64,000 bases of DNA. It comes from Paramecium sonneborni (taxonomy: Eukaryota > Ciliophora > Oligohymenophorea > Peniculida > Parameciidae). Shown piece after piece: positions 23,904-38,600 of this stretch; the stretch's first letter is position 1; every line of letters begins with the position of its first letter. The stretch is from the NCBI GenBank assembly GCA_905182985.1, contig CAJJDN010000107.1, forward strand, positions 262,578 to 326,577, in the 5' to 3' direction. A program made the translations under genes and the position numbers. The notes under the pieces are model-generated. The model was not told where the DNA came from, ran no database searches, and saw nothing but the letters and a program-made list of their open reading frames with translations.

Positions 23904-24902
23904 ATTTTAATACAATAAAAATATTCATGATGATTAAATTTTTAATTAAAGTGTTGATAATACATCATAACAGAAATTTAATTATTACATATATTCTCTA
24001 AAATTAGACATTTTTTTAATATTCTGATTTTAGCAGAAATTCTTGCACTTTTTTAATAATTATTATAAATTATAATAAGTTTAATCATTAAGTACCACAA
24101 TAAATATCAAATTATGTTTGGAGATGAATACTTTATTCTTAATTAATTTGTAAAATGCGTTAATAGCAGTTTGTATCTTCAGAATGGGGATAATCCTAAG
24201 GAATTGACATTATTGAAATAATAAACTTCTAATATGAATTTTAATAATAACTTCTTATGAGTTTTTCAAAAGACCCCTTAACATCTGATCCTTCATAATT
24301 AATTTGTATTTGGAACATAGTGATTGTACCTAGCATAATAGCAAAAGATTAAAAAATTTATGATATTTTAGAGCCAAGTTAATGCTATGAAAAAAGTCTA
24401 TGAAATAATGCAAGAGGTTAATCGAATTTTTGTTGATGGATACATTTAGAAACAAAAAAATTCTATAAAGCATCTAATTAACCAGACAAGAAAACTAGTA
24501 CCTTTTTCGATAAATAAACTTTTGAAAAATATGGATATAATAAATATTCTCAAAATCAACACTGAAAATTGGGGAAATCTAGGTTTATTTTTTTTTTTAC
24601 AAAAAAAGCGCAATTCTTAGCTTGGTAAGTTTAAAGAAGCTTAAATGAACAAAAATTAAAATTTTTGTGTAGTACATTAGCGATTGGGACCCATCTATAT
24701 AAAGGGTTTCATTGAATCCAATCAATACAATAACAAAGTTTTCATATTATGATGAAAAAATCTCAAACATAAATTTTGTTGAGTATTTCTTAACACCAAG
24801 ACTGTACAGTATCAAAAAAATGAATTCTTATTACTTAAATTGTAAAATAATAAAGCTCCTTAAGATTTTTGATATATGATAATGGCTTTTTACTTTTCCT
24901 TA
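23799..24902. repeat. Direct repeat copy 2 (1,104 bp) right of N gap
   Basis: Same sequence as 22636-23739; continues without a break into the unique sequence at 24903. Confidence 0.9.
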
Positions 24903-25059
24903 ACTATTTTTTTTCTATTGGTTGAAAGAAGTATAAATTGAACAGCATATTAAATTCAAAAGGATAGTTAGATTGTTGGATAAAATTGTTAGAGCATCTA
25001 AAATAGAGAGAGATGAATTACCTGATCTTGTCTATACTGTAAATCTTCTATCAAAATGA
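24114..25059 (+). CDS. Unidentified protein, exon structure partly unresolved
   Basis: Starts MFGDEYFILNQF. A 20-nt GTA..CAG intron and a 28-nt intron join the frame into a helical stretch (VYEIMQEVNRIFVDGYIQ, INQTRKLVPFSINKLLKN). A second run, YYDEKISNINFVEYFLTPRL, is in another frame. Then, past an in-frame TGA, comes a hydrophobic segment (WLFTFPQLFFFYW) and KRIVRLLDKIVRASKI to a TGA at 25057. At least one join is not explained by a normal intron, so a sequencing error or decay is possible. A membrane protein is likely from the hydrophobic stretch. No family recognised. Confidence 0.5.
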
Positions 25060-25183
25060 GTAAAAGTTGATTTAGAATAATTTACTTTTATATAGTTCAT
25101 CATATGGTTTTAGCAATTTCATTCATTGAATTTATATGTTATTAAAAATTATAAAATCAAGTAACATTTGATTCTATAGATTA

Positions 25184-26754
<1,571 letters not shown>

Positions 26755-26821
26755 ACTTTTCTTTTTTATTTTTATTATATTTATTTTAAGCGAAAATGCT
26801 TAAATATATATCTATTTTATA

Positions 26822-28837
26822 TCATTCTTCATTTTATGGATCATCATGCTTTTTATAATATTCATTAACTTAATGATCCTATTTGTTTTCTAATTCCACA
26901 GGACCAATCTCATCAATAAGAACTTCTTCATTTTGAATAATTTACGCGACTAATCCATATCATAATTTTAATACCTTATTCTGGTTTTGTTTATGGATCT
27001 GAAATTATTTCTTCAATCTATTCGTCAATCAATTCCTACTCCTCTGAACTTGATTTATGTCTAAGTCAAGATATACATATACTTAGATACAAAATTTTCT
27101 ACTTTTGGTTCTTCTTATTAGATTTACTGAAGTTCTTCTAACTATTATAATCGTCCTTCTTCATTGCAATCATAAAACTTCTCTTCGTATTCTTATTCTT
27201 ACTCTTAATCTTAATCCTAATCTTTTTCATAATCTTCATTTTCATTTTCTTTATTATTATCATCCTCAGGAATATCTTCCTCTTCTACTTCTACATCTTC
27301 TTCTCTATCATCATTTTCTTTAGTGTGTTCAATTATACCTGAATCCTAAATACATTATGGCATTTGTCTTGGTTTTGGATCAACGTCACATAATAATCTC
27401 TTCTCTACTGAATTGATTTTAGATAAAGTATCATCAACATATTGATCCCAAACTTAATTATTGAAATGATTTTCAACGAGTAAATTTGAAATTTTTGTTA
27501 AAATGCCCTAATAACCCGGTTTTATATTATGTTTAAGAGATCCAACTTTTTTTTTTTCATTTTTGTTGTATTTTAAGATTATTTAAGCTAAAAATTCTGA
27601 AATTGATTTGAACATATTAGGAAGTTTCTAGGAAATGAAGATCACAATCTTTTCAAACCAAATGAGAGCTTGGTTGTTAAATTCATGTTATAAAATAACT
27701 TCAGTGATGATTTGGAAGGATTGATTATTTATTAATTCCATTATAATTTCTTATTTCTCACTAAGTAGTAGTAAGTAAAATATTTGGAGTAATATCAATT
27801 TATTAGAGGATAAGGGAGTGATAGTTTAGCCATATGTAGTTTAATGAGGTATAGCTAATAAATTAGAAATGGTAAATTCATTTGGAAGATGTTTAGCTAC
27901 ATCCATGAAATAAAGGAAGAAATCTGTTTTGCCTGAATTATTAATATATTACAGTAGATTAAATACTAATTCATATGCTGCAGTTCTTTGACTTTAGTAC
28001 TAAAAAATATATAGAGATGATATTTACGCAGATGGTGAGAAAGAAGTATGGGTTCATAACTAATTTAATCAATTCTTCATGATCTGGATTAATTGAGCTC
28101 TTTAAAAGATTATTGATGATTAGTATGCAATTGTCAAAAACCTAGATTGAAGCAGGAATATACTTCATTTTCGTAATAGCGATGCAGAGCAATCTTCATG
28201 ATTCTTTGTAACACTGATTTTTGTTTTTCCAGTAATTGGTTGTCATCATTCATATCTGGGATCAAAATTTTTTCTATGATTTCAGCAATGTGTGGAATAT
28301 CAATATGTTTAAGAAGATTAGAAATATCTCTCTCGTTTAAATATTGCAACATCTACTGTAATATTCAATCCAATACTTTCAAATGCTTTTTCCTCAACAA
28401 AGTGAGAATTACTTTTGAGAAGTAGCCTGCTTATGTGATATTTAGGATGTCTTCATTCAGAATAGAAAATAATCTATTCAAGTGATGCAGATTCTATTCT
28501 TCAAAAAGAAAATCTTGAAAGAAATCATTCTCCTTACTCAGGATCTCACTTGCTAAAAAGGGATATCTAATTGCATCTTCAATACACTCATACTTATATT
28601 ATAATCTCTAATGGTAAGTCTCATCTTTATATTCTGTGATGTATTCTATCAGTGTCTCCAAATGCTCAGGATGGTCCTTGACGCTATGAATCATCTCCAT
28701 CATTACTAATTCAGCAATTTGTATTGTTATTATGGCATCAACAGATCTTACAATAGCAACGATTCATCCAATATTAATTTTATGTCCTTCTTCTCTTCTA
28801 TGAATTCATCCATCCGAGAATTCATAAAGTTAAACAT
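26822..28837 (-). CDS. SAPS-family protein phosphatase 6 regulatory subunit
   Basis: About 630 residues. N-terminal DEFIEEKKDIKLILDESLLL and YVKDHPEHLETLIEYI match the SAPS start. Next come family landmarks YPFLASEILSKEN and ITQAGYFSKVILTLL, and further on KPGYQGILTKISNLLV and VWDQYVDDTL. The tail is strongly acidic (EEEDIPEDDNNKENENED). SAPS proteins bind the catalytic PP6/Sit4 phosphatase and set its targets, in cytosol and nucleus, linked to cell-cycle and nutrient signals. Introns of 23, 22 and 25 nt at the ends restore the frame. The start is only tens of bases from the decayed NagB/PIG-L gene. Confidence 0.85.
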
Positions 28838-31086
28838 TCTGAAAATCATTTATAAATTAAATTAATATTTTTAATATAAAATTCCATCTTCGCAATTCAA
28901 TTAACTATTCCAACTAATCCAATGAGACAAAACATTCTAACGCTTCATAATTTACAAATCCTAAATTTGTGAATAATCTAATTTATATTTTATTATACCT
29001 GTTTCTTTATTTCTTGCTTCAGATTGCTACAAGAATTCTCCATTATCAGATCCTGGAAACAATGGACGATCTTTTTAACTTTGATATTTAAAAATTTTGA
29101 TTCTATTTTTATATAACTAATCAGATGATAAAGGAACTGCCATTGTTACTTTCTCTAATTTTCACTTTTACCAAGGTCCTTTATTAAAAAAAGTAATCAA
29201 ATAGAGTAGTTGTTCCTTAACCTATGGCATAATTGCCAAAACAGATTCCAAACATTCTCTATGAGTTCCATATGGATCAGTAAAGTCAGCTGCAGCATAA
29301 ATATAACCAGGTTGAATCTTCAATATTATTTCCTTCTCAATTTGTTTTATCTTTTTAAGTAAAAGGCTTTTTCTATGATTTCCCAGACTCATAAAATAGC
29401 AAATCTAATAAATGAATATTTTGTTCTTATAATCCTGTATATAAATCAGCACTTCTAGCTTCAGCTCTTCTTATTATTGTCTTTTTATAAGCCAGATCTA
29501 GTCCATCTACATCTCCAGGCATCTATTCCTTAATTTATGTTTTGATTTTCTTATAAAACTTTAGTCCATTTACATCTATCATTCTCTAACTAAAATAAGC
29601 TTCATGTCCCTAATAAGTTGATTTCTTCATTGTTCCATGCATATATCATCATCTTCTTGATGTGGTGAAAATATTATTATTTTCTGCTTACTTGATAGCC
29701 TTCTATTTTGTAAAATTACGATACTGCCAATTTATCAGGTCTACATCTGCTGACCATCCTGTTATTCTATTAAATACATTTTAATTTATACATTGATACT
29801 AACTAACTCTTTAAATACTGTCAAATTTACTATCCCACAATATCAATCTATGTAATTAACTCTAATAATCTATTGTCCTCATAAATTCTTATAACAATCT
29901 TAATATTAATTTTCCTATTTTCTGACTCAACCATTTCACTCCTTTCTTTTTTGTACTCAAATTATATTTTATTTATAACTCTCCTTTCAATCCTTATGCT
30001 TCCAATAACCAAGATGCTTAATATCTTGTCAATCTTAAAGTTGATGTCCTCTCCAAAACAAATAATTTATTTCCATGATTATATAAGAAAGTTGCAGAAT
30101 GCGAAGATGAAATTCCTCTCTCAATTACTTTTAATAATATTCTTTCCTTTCCTTTCCTTTCCTTTCCTTCTGTAAATGCTGCTATTATAATCCTTTTAGC
30201 TTATAAAATTGTTTCTATCCCCATTGTTATACCCAGTATCAGTATCATTAAATACAATCTGTCCGATATTAATAAAACTCTATTCATTAATTTCCTTTTT
30301 AGTACATTATATTGATAGGATAAAAATAAAATTCTATCGAGAAAATATTAGCTATAAGTGAACCTATAGCTAAATTAACAATTCTAGTTTAGTTAATGCC
30401 AAGATGAAGGAAATAATCATTCTAAAAATGAACATTACATAAATTATTTTTTTCAATAAATAATAATTATTAAAAAACCCTTTTATATTTGAATCTTATT
30501 TTTATTTGTCGAATGATCTTCTACTTCATCTTGATTTTGGCATTAACTAATTAGTCCTAAATATACTTCCTAGCATCTCTAAGTTTTAATTAAACCTAAA
30601 AAATCAATTAATTTTTTATTAAAGCCATATCTATATTAATATTCAAATTTAAGATTTATTATCGACGCTTCCAACACCTAAAAGTGAAAAGTCCAATTCA
30701 CCTTTCTCTAAGAATAAGGTTTCAAAATATTAACAAAAGTCCTCTATTTACTCTTTAATAAGATTTTTTTCAGGGATATAAATATTTTCTTTTGAAATAT
30801 CAATATGATTGAAAAGATATTAATGTATGAAATGCCAGTATGAATGGAGAGATTCCTTAAAATTTTTTATACAAAACTACCTTAGGAATCAGAAAAATTC
30901 ATCCAAATTGAATGTTATTACATTTTCAAAAGATCATCCTTCCTCTTTATCCAAACAAACTAACTCCTTATAAACTTAAACTGGAGTTGATTGAGTAGCT
31001 GAACCGAATATACAAGGAACTTCTTAAGATTATTTCTACTTGATAATTTTGGCTGTTTCTGTCAGCTATCCACAAAGAAGGCACAT
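28806..31086 (-). pseudogene. Decayed NagB / PIG-L fusion (glucosamine-6-phosphate deaminase-like)
   Basis: Full-length remains of the two-domain protein known mainly from bacteria. NagB part: GSATQSTPVQVYKEL, FENVITFNLDEFF, HIDISKENIYIPEKNL, LLGVGS, then after a lost stretch ITMGIETILQAKRIIIAAF, SATFLYNHGNKLFVLER and NRITGW. PIG-L part: IIIFSPH with an acidic triplet, then RRAEARSADLY, LDLLFYESGK, YIYAAADFTDPYGTHRECLE, GPWQK, MAVPLSSDQLYKN, NYEALECFV. It is broken by in-frame TGAs (30934, 30889, 29162), at least three single-base frame shifts (~29350, ~29645, ~29680) and loss of the region that should hold the NagB substrate-binding residues (about 30240-30620). A run of sequencing errors is the alternative. 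Confidence 0.8.
30143..30167. repeat. Pentanucleotide run (TTTCC)5 inside the pseudogene
   Basis: Five perfect TTTCC units. On the coding strand the run lengthens the NagB segment after AAFTEGKER by about five residues while keeping frame. Confidence 0.9.
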
Positions 31087-31393
31087 CTATAATTATTGAA
31101 CACTTTAAATATGTTTTTTTCCTTTTAATTAAGTTAATAGTACTTAAGAATTTGTGCTGTTAATCATAATAAATAATTATTATAATTTTATTCATATAGA
31201 ATTTCTTTAATAATTTCGATAATCCAGTTTCTTATTCTAATAAAAAATTAATTTGCATTCATAATTGTATTTTGTTTTTTGGAAGAATATTTTAATATTC
31301 ATTATAACTATGCTTTAAGATTAATGCACAACATAGAATTATTGATTTAGTTAAAAGTTAAATGACAAATAAAAGATCAATAAACTTTAAATT
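31087..31393. other. Gene-free spacer
   Basis: About 300 bp between the pseudogene start and the large forward gene. AT-rich, no feature seen. Confidence 0.4.
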
Positions 31394-34300
31394 ATGTTTT
31401 TAATTTTTTTTATACCTTTTGCAATAGCTTTGTAATGCACTCTTTTTGGTGAGGATTTTCTCAAAATAGTGGGATAGAAAGATGAAAACTTACACTTTCC
31501 AATAATGACTGCTTTTCAAGATTGGAGTGAATTTTCTGAATACGAGTTAATAGATTCAAATAAAAAGACTTAATTAATAAAACCTATAGAATATTTAGAT
31601 AGTGGACCTATAGATATAACAACATGTAAGTATTTTTAAATATGAATAGAGGATTTCAAAATTATTTAATTCCATGGAGTTCGACCAAGGGAGAACTTCT
31701 GGTTAAACTAATATGGGATATTGAGAATTATGAACAACTAATATTAATTGATATATAGTTTTCATTAATGGCATAGTAACGAAGACAGAATACCAAAGTT
31801 TGATATGTAAATAGATATAGGCTCTATTGACGATATAAAATGCTTTGATTTTGTTTGGATGACAAGTGATTCCCTATTAATTGATTGTTTCAATATTAAT
31901 AATGAAGATGAAAAGAATTATTTTTATTTCATAGAATTTGATGAACAAATCATTATAACAACAAAATTAATAAATTTTTATCCTTATTCTGATTAAGAAC
32001 GAAGTCTATATCTTTAAAATTAGTATTTATATAGAGTAACTAAGAAGAACTTAAACAATAATTAAAATTAAGTGGAAATATTTTAATTTAATTTTGAAAC
32101 CCTTCAAATCAATTTAATTACAACAATAAACAGCTAATTTTTTATTGATTAGAATTTCACTTAAAAATATAAAGATTATGATAAGATGGAAATTTTAGAT
32201 TTCAAATGTAGTGATACATATTAATTTAGTTTTTTAGATGATTTCTCAAATGTGATTAATTTATTATTTGCATATGACAGATGGACATTAATAATTTTCG
32301 AGAATAAATTCAAAATTTATTCTTTTGATTTTGAATTTAACTCTAAACATCATATTTTAATAGGAGAATCATTTTTATACAATTCAAGGTATGATGATTC
32401 CAGACTGAACTTTTCTTTTAACACAACAAATTACAAAGCATATTATACAAAAGATTTTATTAATTTAGTTTCTTCAGAATCCATCATATAAATTGTAGGA
32501 AATAAGATTAATTTCATTAAGAAAGGTGATTTTTCTAGAGTTTTGATTGATTCAAGCAATAATGTCATAATTTCAATCTAAGAGAACAGAATTTTAAGGT
32601 TTTTAAACTTAGATAATGTTTAATTACTCTACCATCCTGTTGATGATCATGATTTAGAAATATATTAGGCATAAGTAAATTATAAAGGCTGCAGTTTAAA
32701 TATTGAATATTAAACTATAGCATCTGATAGCTAATAGTTGATTTAGGTAAGAAAAGATGAATCTATCTTTTTGAAACCCTTTTTTGCTTCTTCAATCTAT
32801 TAAATTAATTATTTTAATTCTATTATTTAAGGACCAAAAATTAGTATATCTATTTTAGATGAGTCAGAACGTGTCTAAGAAAATTTTCACTTATCTTAAC
32901 CTCAAAAAATTGCTATAACTGGTGAATCTATTGAGGATTAAATTTTCCTAGAAATTCTTGAATTTCGTAAAAGTGATGAAAATATCATTAAATTTATGTT
33001 GATAACATAAGATAAATCATTATTACTCACTTTTCAAGTATGTTAATCCTTAAATTTTTAATTTGATTGTTCAAAGGCCAATTAAATTTAATTAGATTTC
33101 TAATTAACTAAAAATAATACTTCAATTACTTTTCAAGTAAATAATTTTTATATTTTAAATTTGATATCATCAGAAAAATTATCATTTCTTTAACTGGATT
33201 TGCTTTATTTTTAAATTGAAGGCAAAATTTTTCCATTAGACAAAGAATAGGAAATTGATTAACTAGGCTATTTTTCACATAACCTTATCTTATGTTCGTC
33301 AAAATAAGAAGTAATTTATATCTATCATTTAGTGAATAATATGATATTATAAAATACATTCTCATCTAGAGATTATTAATTTATCAAGCCTACTAAAATA
33401 TTTTATTAATAGTTTTAAGAATCTTCAAAAAAAATTAACTCATTTTTTTTGTTTAATAAAGAAGATCAATTATTAGTATATATTTATGTAAGTTTTGACA
33501 TTCGTTACATTTTAAATCAAATTTAATTGATTGATGTTGAAGATGTCAAAATCCTATTCTTAAAAAATAAGATTGCTTTAGTTTAGCAAAAAAAAGATTT
33601 TTAATGCGAGATTTTAATTTATAATGTGCAAAATCAGTATAATATATTTTTGGAAAAGTCTATTCCCTTATATTAGAATAAAATCGATAATTTATAGAGC
33701 GTCGCCACGAGTATTAATCATGATGCCTTATATATAAAAAGCTAAAATAAAATATTGATTTATCTAGTTAACAGTCCTCGACATAATTCTTTATTTTAAG
33801 ATATAATCGTTGATTAAGATGTGACTGATTTATTTGCCATTTAAGATCATCTCATTTTTATATAGAAAGAGAAATTAATCATTTATAGTGTTCATACTAA
33901 ACTATTTTTCAGTTATACAATTAAAATGCAGGAAGATATTTTTATATAGTCTTAAAAATCTCTAATTCAATATTCCAATGATGTTGATAAATTAATCTTA
34001 AAAGAAATATTTCGATTTATTAATATGAATACATAATTGTAAATTTTTTAAGAAAATTTCTAAATTGAGACCAAATTTAATGATGAGATCTAATTTAACA
34101 CAATTTAAGATATGGGGTCTAATTGGTATTCAGGACAAGTGATTTCATTTGAATTATTAAATGAAAACCCTATAAAAAAAATTCATTTGATTTAACCTAT
34201 TAATCAAAGTTAACTTATATTTTATAATAATTCAAGATAAGTCGAGGATTTTGATGAAAATAAATTATTTGCTTTATCAGATTATACTTATAGTTTGATA

Positions 34301-35523
34301 GATAAGACATCTGGATATCTTATTAAAGAATTTTAATTTTTAGATTAAAGTTTCTTATGCTCATAAATTCTCTTTTTTTAAGATTAAAATTATATTGTAT
34401 CTTGTATTAAAAATACAGAAGTAATGATATATGGAATTATTTGTAAAAATGAAGAATGTTAGAACAGTTAAGGTCTACTAATGAATGGTTCTTTGACAAA
34501 AGTATATTTATTTGAAAAAACAATGTTTTGTATAGGTTAAACTTTTATGCTTTCTTTTGAATTGTAAACATCAATATTAGAAATAGATAAATCAATATTA
34601 TTAGGTTAGATTATAATAGATAGTGCTTTATTTTCAAATACAATGTTGAAAGTTAAATCAAATCATTATCAACTATATTAATTAACTTTTTTTGGTTAAT
34701 TAGTTATAAGAGAATTTAAAATAAATGATTAAGAGTTGATTGAGTTTAATGTTATAGATAATAATATTCAGTAATATTTAAATAAGGATTATTATATAGA
34801 TAATTAATTGGTAGAAATAATAATCTTATAAACAAGTTTTTAGAATGATTTATTTTAAGGTAGTTTTATATTTTTTGCTAAGTAAGGGGCTCATTTTGGA
34901 ATGAAATATAATTTTACTTGTTTAGAAATAGGATGTAAAATAGAAGATTAAGATGTTTTTTTGATAATTTAAGGTTATGAAGACTTTTAATTATTGGAAA
35001 AGAATAGTCCAAAAATAAAATTGAAAGATGATTTACTTTTAATATTATATTAGGATTGGCAAAGTAATTCAAAGTTTTTAGCAGCGTATCGAATTGCTAA
35101 GATTTATAATAAAAATTTACCAGTAAAATTCTTTGGAACAATTTAATTTAAGGATTAATATTAAAGAATAGAAAATTAATTAATATCATATAAATAAAAT
35201 AAAAAGGTATGAAAACTATGATAATAAAATAGGAATATATATTATTTAATAATTATAACTATACAATATTAACTCTTTATGAAGTGAATTAATCACCGAG
35301 ATTAGTATTCAAGGGAATAATGAAAAAGAGTGTTTAATAGATATAAATTTAGAATCATTTTTAGAGTGAACTTTTAATGTTTAATATAGAAATAGATTAA
35401 GTTGAAAAATCTTATCTATGGTTATGGATTTTATTAGGAGTGATAGGTGGATTATCATTAATTGGTATTGGGATTTACTTGTTTAAAAAGAAGAGAGGAT
35501 AATAATAGGATAGATTGATTTGA
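31394..35523 (+). CDS. Very large type I membrane protein, unrecognised
   Basis: About 1,360 residues. A signal peptide opens the protein (MFLIFFIPFAIALQC). A ~1,300-residue ectodomain of alternating short hydrophobic and charged strands follows, suggesting beta-rich folds. One membrane helix near the end (WILLGVIGGLSLIGIGIYLF) is followed by a short basic tail (KKKRGQQQDRLI). No known domain stands out. Two introns seen: ~24 nt near 31627 and ~29 nt near 35207. Ciliates make many large surface or secretory-granule membrane proteins of this layout; a surface or secretory role is inference from signal peptide plus anchor only. Confidence 0.7.
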
Positions 35524-35589
35524 TATAAAAATGATTAATATATGTAAATGATAAGAAAAGATTTATCATAATAAATGAGCAAATATTTT

Positions 35590-38087
35590 TCAAAATTCTT
35601 AGTCCCAATCGACAAGGACAGTACAAATCATATCAGGAGTGGTATCTCTTTTAATCATATCAAGAAAGGGAATCTCTTCAAATTGAGATTATTAGAGTTT
35701 AGGAATATGAGGAGGTTTAATTTCCATCATTTCTAATTCTTCCTTAAAAATAATAGGATAATACACTATACCCATTAAAATCCATCAAACCAAGAATGAA
35801 CCTTGAGTGCATCATATGATCCTCCTAATCTTAATTCAGGAGTCTTATTCATTAATTAATCCATTAATTTTATAGCTTTAAAATCTTTTAAAAATTGTGG
35901 ATATTCAACTCTTCCATTAATAATTGCCTATGAAATGATATATCTAAATAATATCAATTAAATACGGATCATCATCTTCATTTCCAGCAAATGGAACTTC
36001 TCCACACATGAATTCATAAAAACATATTCCTAATGACCATAAATCTGTTGAAAATGTATAACCTTTTTCTTTTATTATTTCAGGTGACATATAATGAGGT
36101 GTTCCTACAATAGTATAAGTTTTAGATGCTCTGGATTTTAATACTTTTGCTGTTCCCATATCAATCAATTTTAAATAACCATTTTCCATAACAATAAAGT
36201 TCTCAGGTTTTACATCTCTATAAATAATATGATAAGAATGAAGTTTCTCTAATATGTTTATCATTTAAGCTATATAAAATTAAGTTTCATAAGAATTTAA
36301 TAAACCAAGATCTCTAATTACATGAAACAATTCTTTTCCTTTTACATATTCTGTTAATAAATAAATATAATTTTAATCTTTAAATGATCTATGAAAAGAT
36401 ACTAAACTTCCATGATTTAATAGTTCTAATGCTTATTTCTCATTTTTTATATGTCTTTCTGTATTACTTGCTATTATATTAACTTTTGGAACACATTTCA
36501 TTACATGTAAATTCTATTATGGAATATCCTTAACCAAATAAGCATTTCCAAATGTACCTTCTCCTAAAAGTTATAATCCAATAAAATCTTCTAAGGTAAG
36601 TAAAGAATAATTGCTTTTTTATCTTTTCTCTAATAAACTTGAAGAACCTGCTCTATCTTTATTTTTTTTAACAACAGTTTCTAATTCTCCTCCTATACAT
36701 TCAAAGAATTATTTAAAAGGAAGTACAGATAATGTAGTTTTACGAGTTGTTACAATATCTGAACTAATTTTTCTTTTAGATTCCTCAACTTATAAAAATG
36801 TGTCTCCAAATAATTATCCATTATTATATAATTATCCATCAAATTCTAATTAACCATCAAGAATAATAATTAATTTATCAATCATTTAATTTTTAGAGAA
36901 TAAATATTCTTTACTTTCATAAGTTTTAATTTTAAAATTAGATACTATTTTTTGAATCTACATTTTAGTAAGATCTCTTAATTAATGATGTTTTTCAAAT
37001 GCCCATTTCTGCATATTTGTATAAATGATTAACTATCAACTAAATAATACAATAATGGTACCTGAATCTTTTCACCTAATATAGTTGTAATATCTTCTCT
37101 ACTTAAAGATAGTAAATTAACATCTTGATCATTTGCTTTGACAGTTGCTCCTCTTACACAATTTCCAAATAATGCTTATTCACCAAAAGAATCTCCTTAA
37201 TTCATAAATCTCAAAAACTATCCCTATTTTGTTACTTCAACAATTCCTTTCTATATTATATAAAATGAATTTGCCATATCTCCTTCATTTACTATTATTT
37301 CACCCTATTTAAATTTTAATGTTATTAACACATTTGCAATGCTATCTCTCTATTCTTCAGTCATAAAATCTATATGATTAATTCAACAACACTATTACCA
37401 AAAAACTTAACTTAATCCAAGAATTTTCTATTTGTTTCATAGGCTTTTTATTATATATCTTCAACTGCTTTTCTAAACTTCTTTCTTTCCAATACCCAAA
37501 ATCCACAATCTCCTATTGCTTATACAGATGCTGATCTTGGTGCATGATACATTAATGCTAATTCACCAAAAAACTCTGGTGTTTTTAATACTCTCTTTAC
37601 TTCTTCATTTATGATGATTTTACAATCTCCTCTCTCTTTCTTATTAATCTACAATATCTTACCAATTATAAAAAATAATGTTGCTTTATCTCCTTATTTA
37701 AAAATGTAATCTGTATTTCTTGCCGTTACATAATACATCTCATCAATTAGTTTTGCTCTACTTTTTATTCTTTACTTTACTTATCATCATTATCAAGTTA
37801 AGCAAACATGAAATGATTTCCAAATGCATTTAAAATCATCTAAAAATCAAAAGGACATTTTTCTTTCTATTATTTTACTACATTCTCATGTATTTACTCT
37901 TCCACTACTTCTATTTTCGCTTAGCGTTTCTTATCCCCTCTTCTTGGCTAAACATTATTCTTATAATTCATACTTCTGCAGGTAAACTATTTATTGAATA
38001 ATTCCCTTTTTGTGTCTATACCATAGGCATGGGATCCATCGCTATCTCTGGTTGAGTTTTCTCTACTTTACTTATACAAACTCCCAT
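35590..38087 (-). CDS. cGMP-dependent-type protein kinase with acylation signal
   Basis: Start MGVCISKVEK has Gly2, Cys4 and Ser6, as in N-myristoylated and palmitoylated proteins. Two cyclic-nucleotide-binding domains follow (first: FFGELALMYHAPRSASV). Then a kinase domain: YRDVKPENF, KLIDMGTAKVL (DMG for DFG), SKTYTIVGTPHYMSPE, STDLWSLGICFYEF. The C-terminal tail is EEIPFLDMIKRD...DWDQEF, as in PKG. About 780 residues. Binding of cGMP should relieve inhibition; the lipid signal predicts membrane or ciliary attachment. The true ATG is recovered only by removing a 26-nt intron after residue ~37; a later ATG at 37971 lies inside that intron. Confidence 0.85.
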
Positions 38088-38369
38088 TTTATAAATAATT
38101 ATTATATACTCATTCTAATTTTTAATACAATATTATTTTTATTATATGATTTATCAAAGATATTTCTTTATCTCAAATTTGAACATCATTTATTTTTATA
38201 TCTTCTTACTACAAATTCTTTAAAATTAATTATCGCCTTATCATATCAAAATTAACGATCAACATTCTCAAATTACAATCAACCACTTTTACTTATTAAT
38301 CAAAAATTAATCTACTCCTACTTTTACATATTATCTCCGTATTCTTCATTTACATTTATTTACTTTTAA

Positions 38370-38600
38370 TCATCTATCATAATATTTATAATCAATTTTT
38401 AAAATTCTTTTAATCAATTCTAAAGTTTCTTCAGCAAATAATTTAAATTGTCATATTATTTTTCATTAAATCCTTGTTTAATTAATTAACTTAAATTATC
38501 CTAAAAATTTATCTAAAATCATTTTATTTTGCTCTTCATATATATCAATTCTTTTCAATATATAAATTATGATATTTATTTTTTAGTTATTAAATCACTT
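38370..38600 (-). pseudogene. Possible decayed gene fragment
   Basis: Reverse-strand phrases IDIYEEQNKMILDKF, NLSQLIKQGFNEKQYD and AEETLELIKRILKID follow each other but in alternating frames, as if two single-base shifts had hit one ORF. It ends at a TGA at 38370-38372. No family recognised and the call is weak. Confidence 0.3.

Noticed and set aside
29160..29170. TGA at a conserved Trp position in the NagB/PIG-L gene, considered as UGA read as Trp
   Set aside because: Other TGAs in the same gene fall at non-Trp positions and frame shifts are present, so decay or error is simpler; every other gene here ends at TGA.
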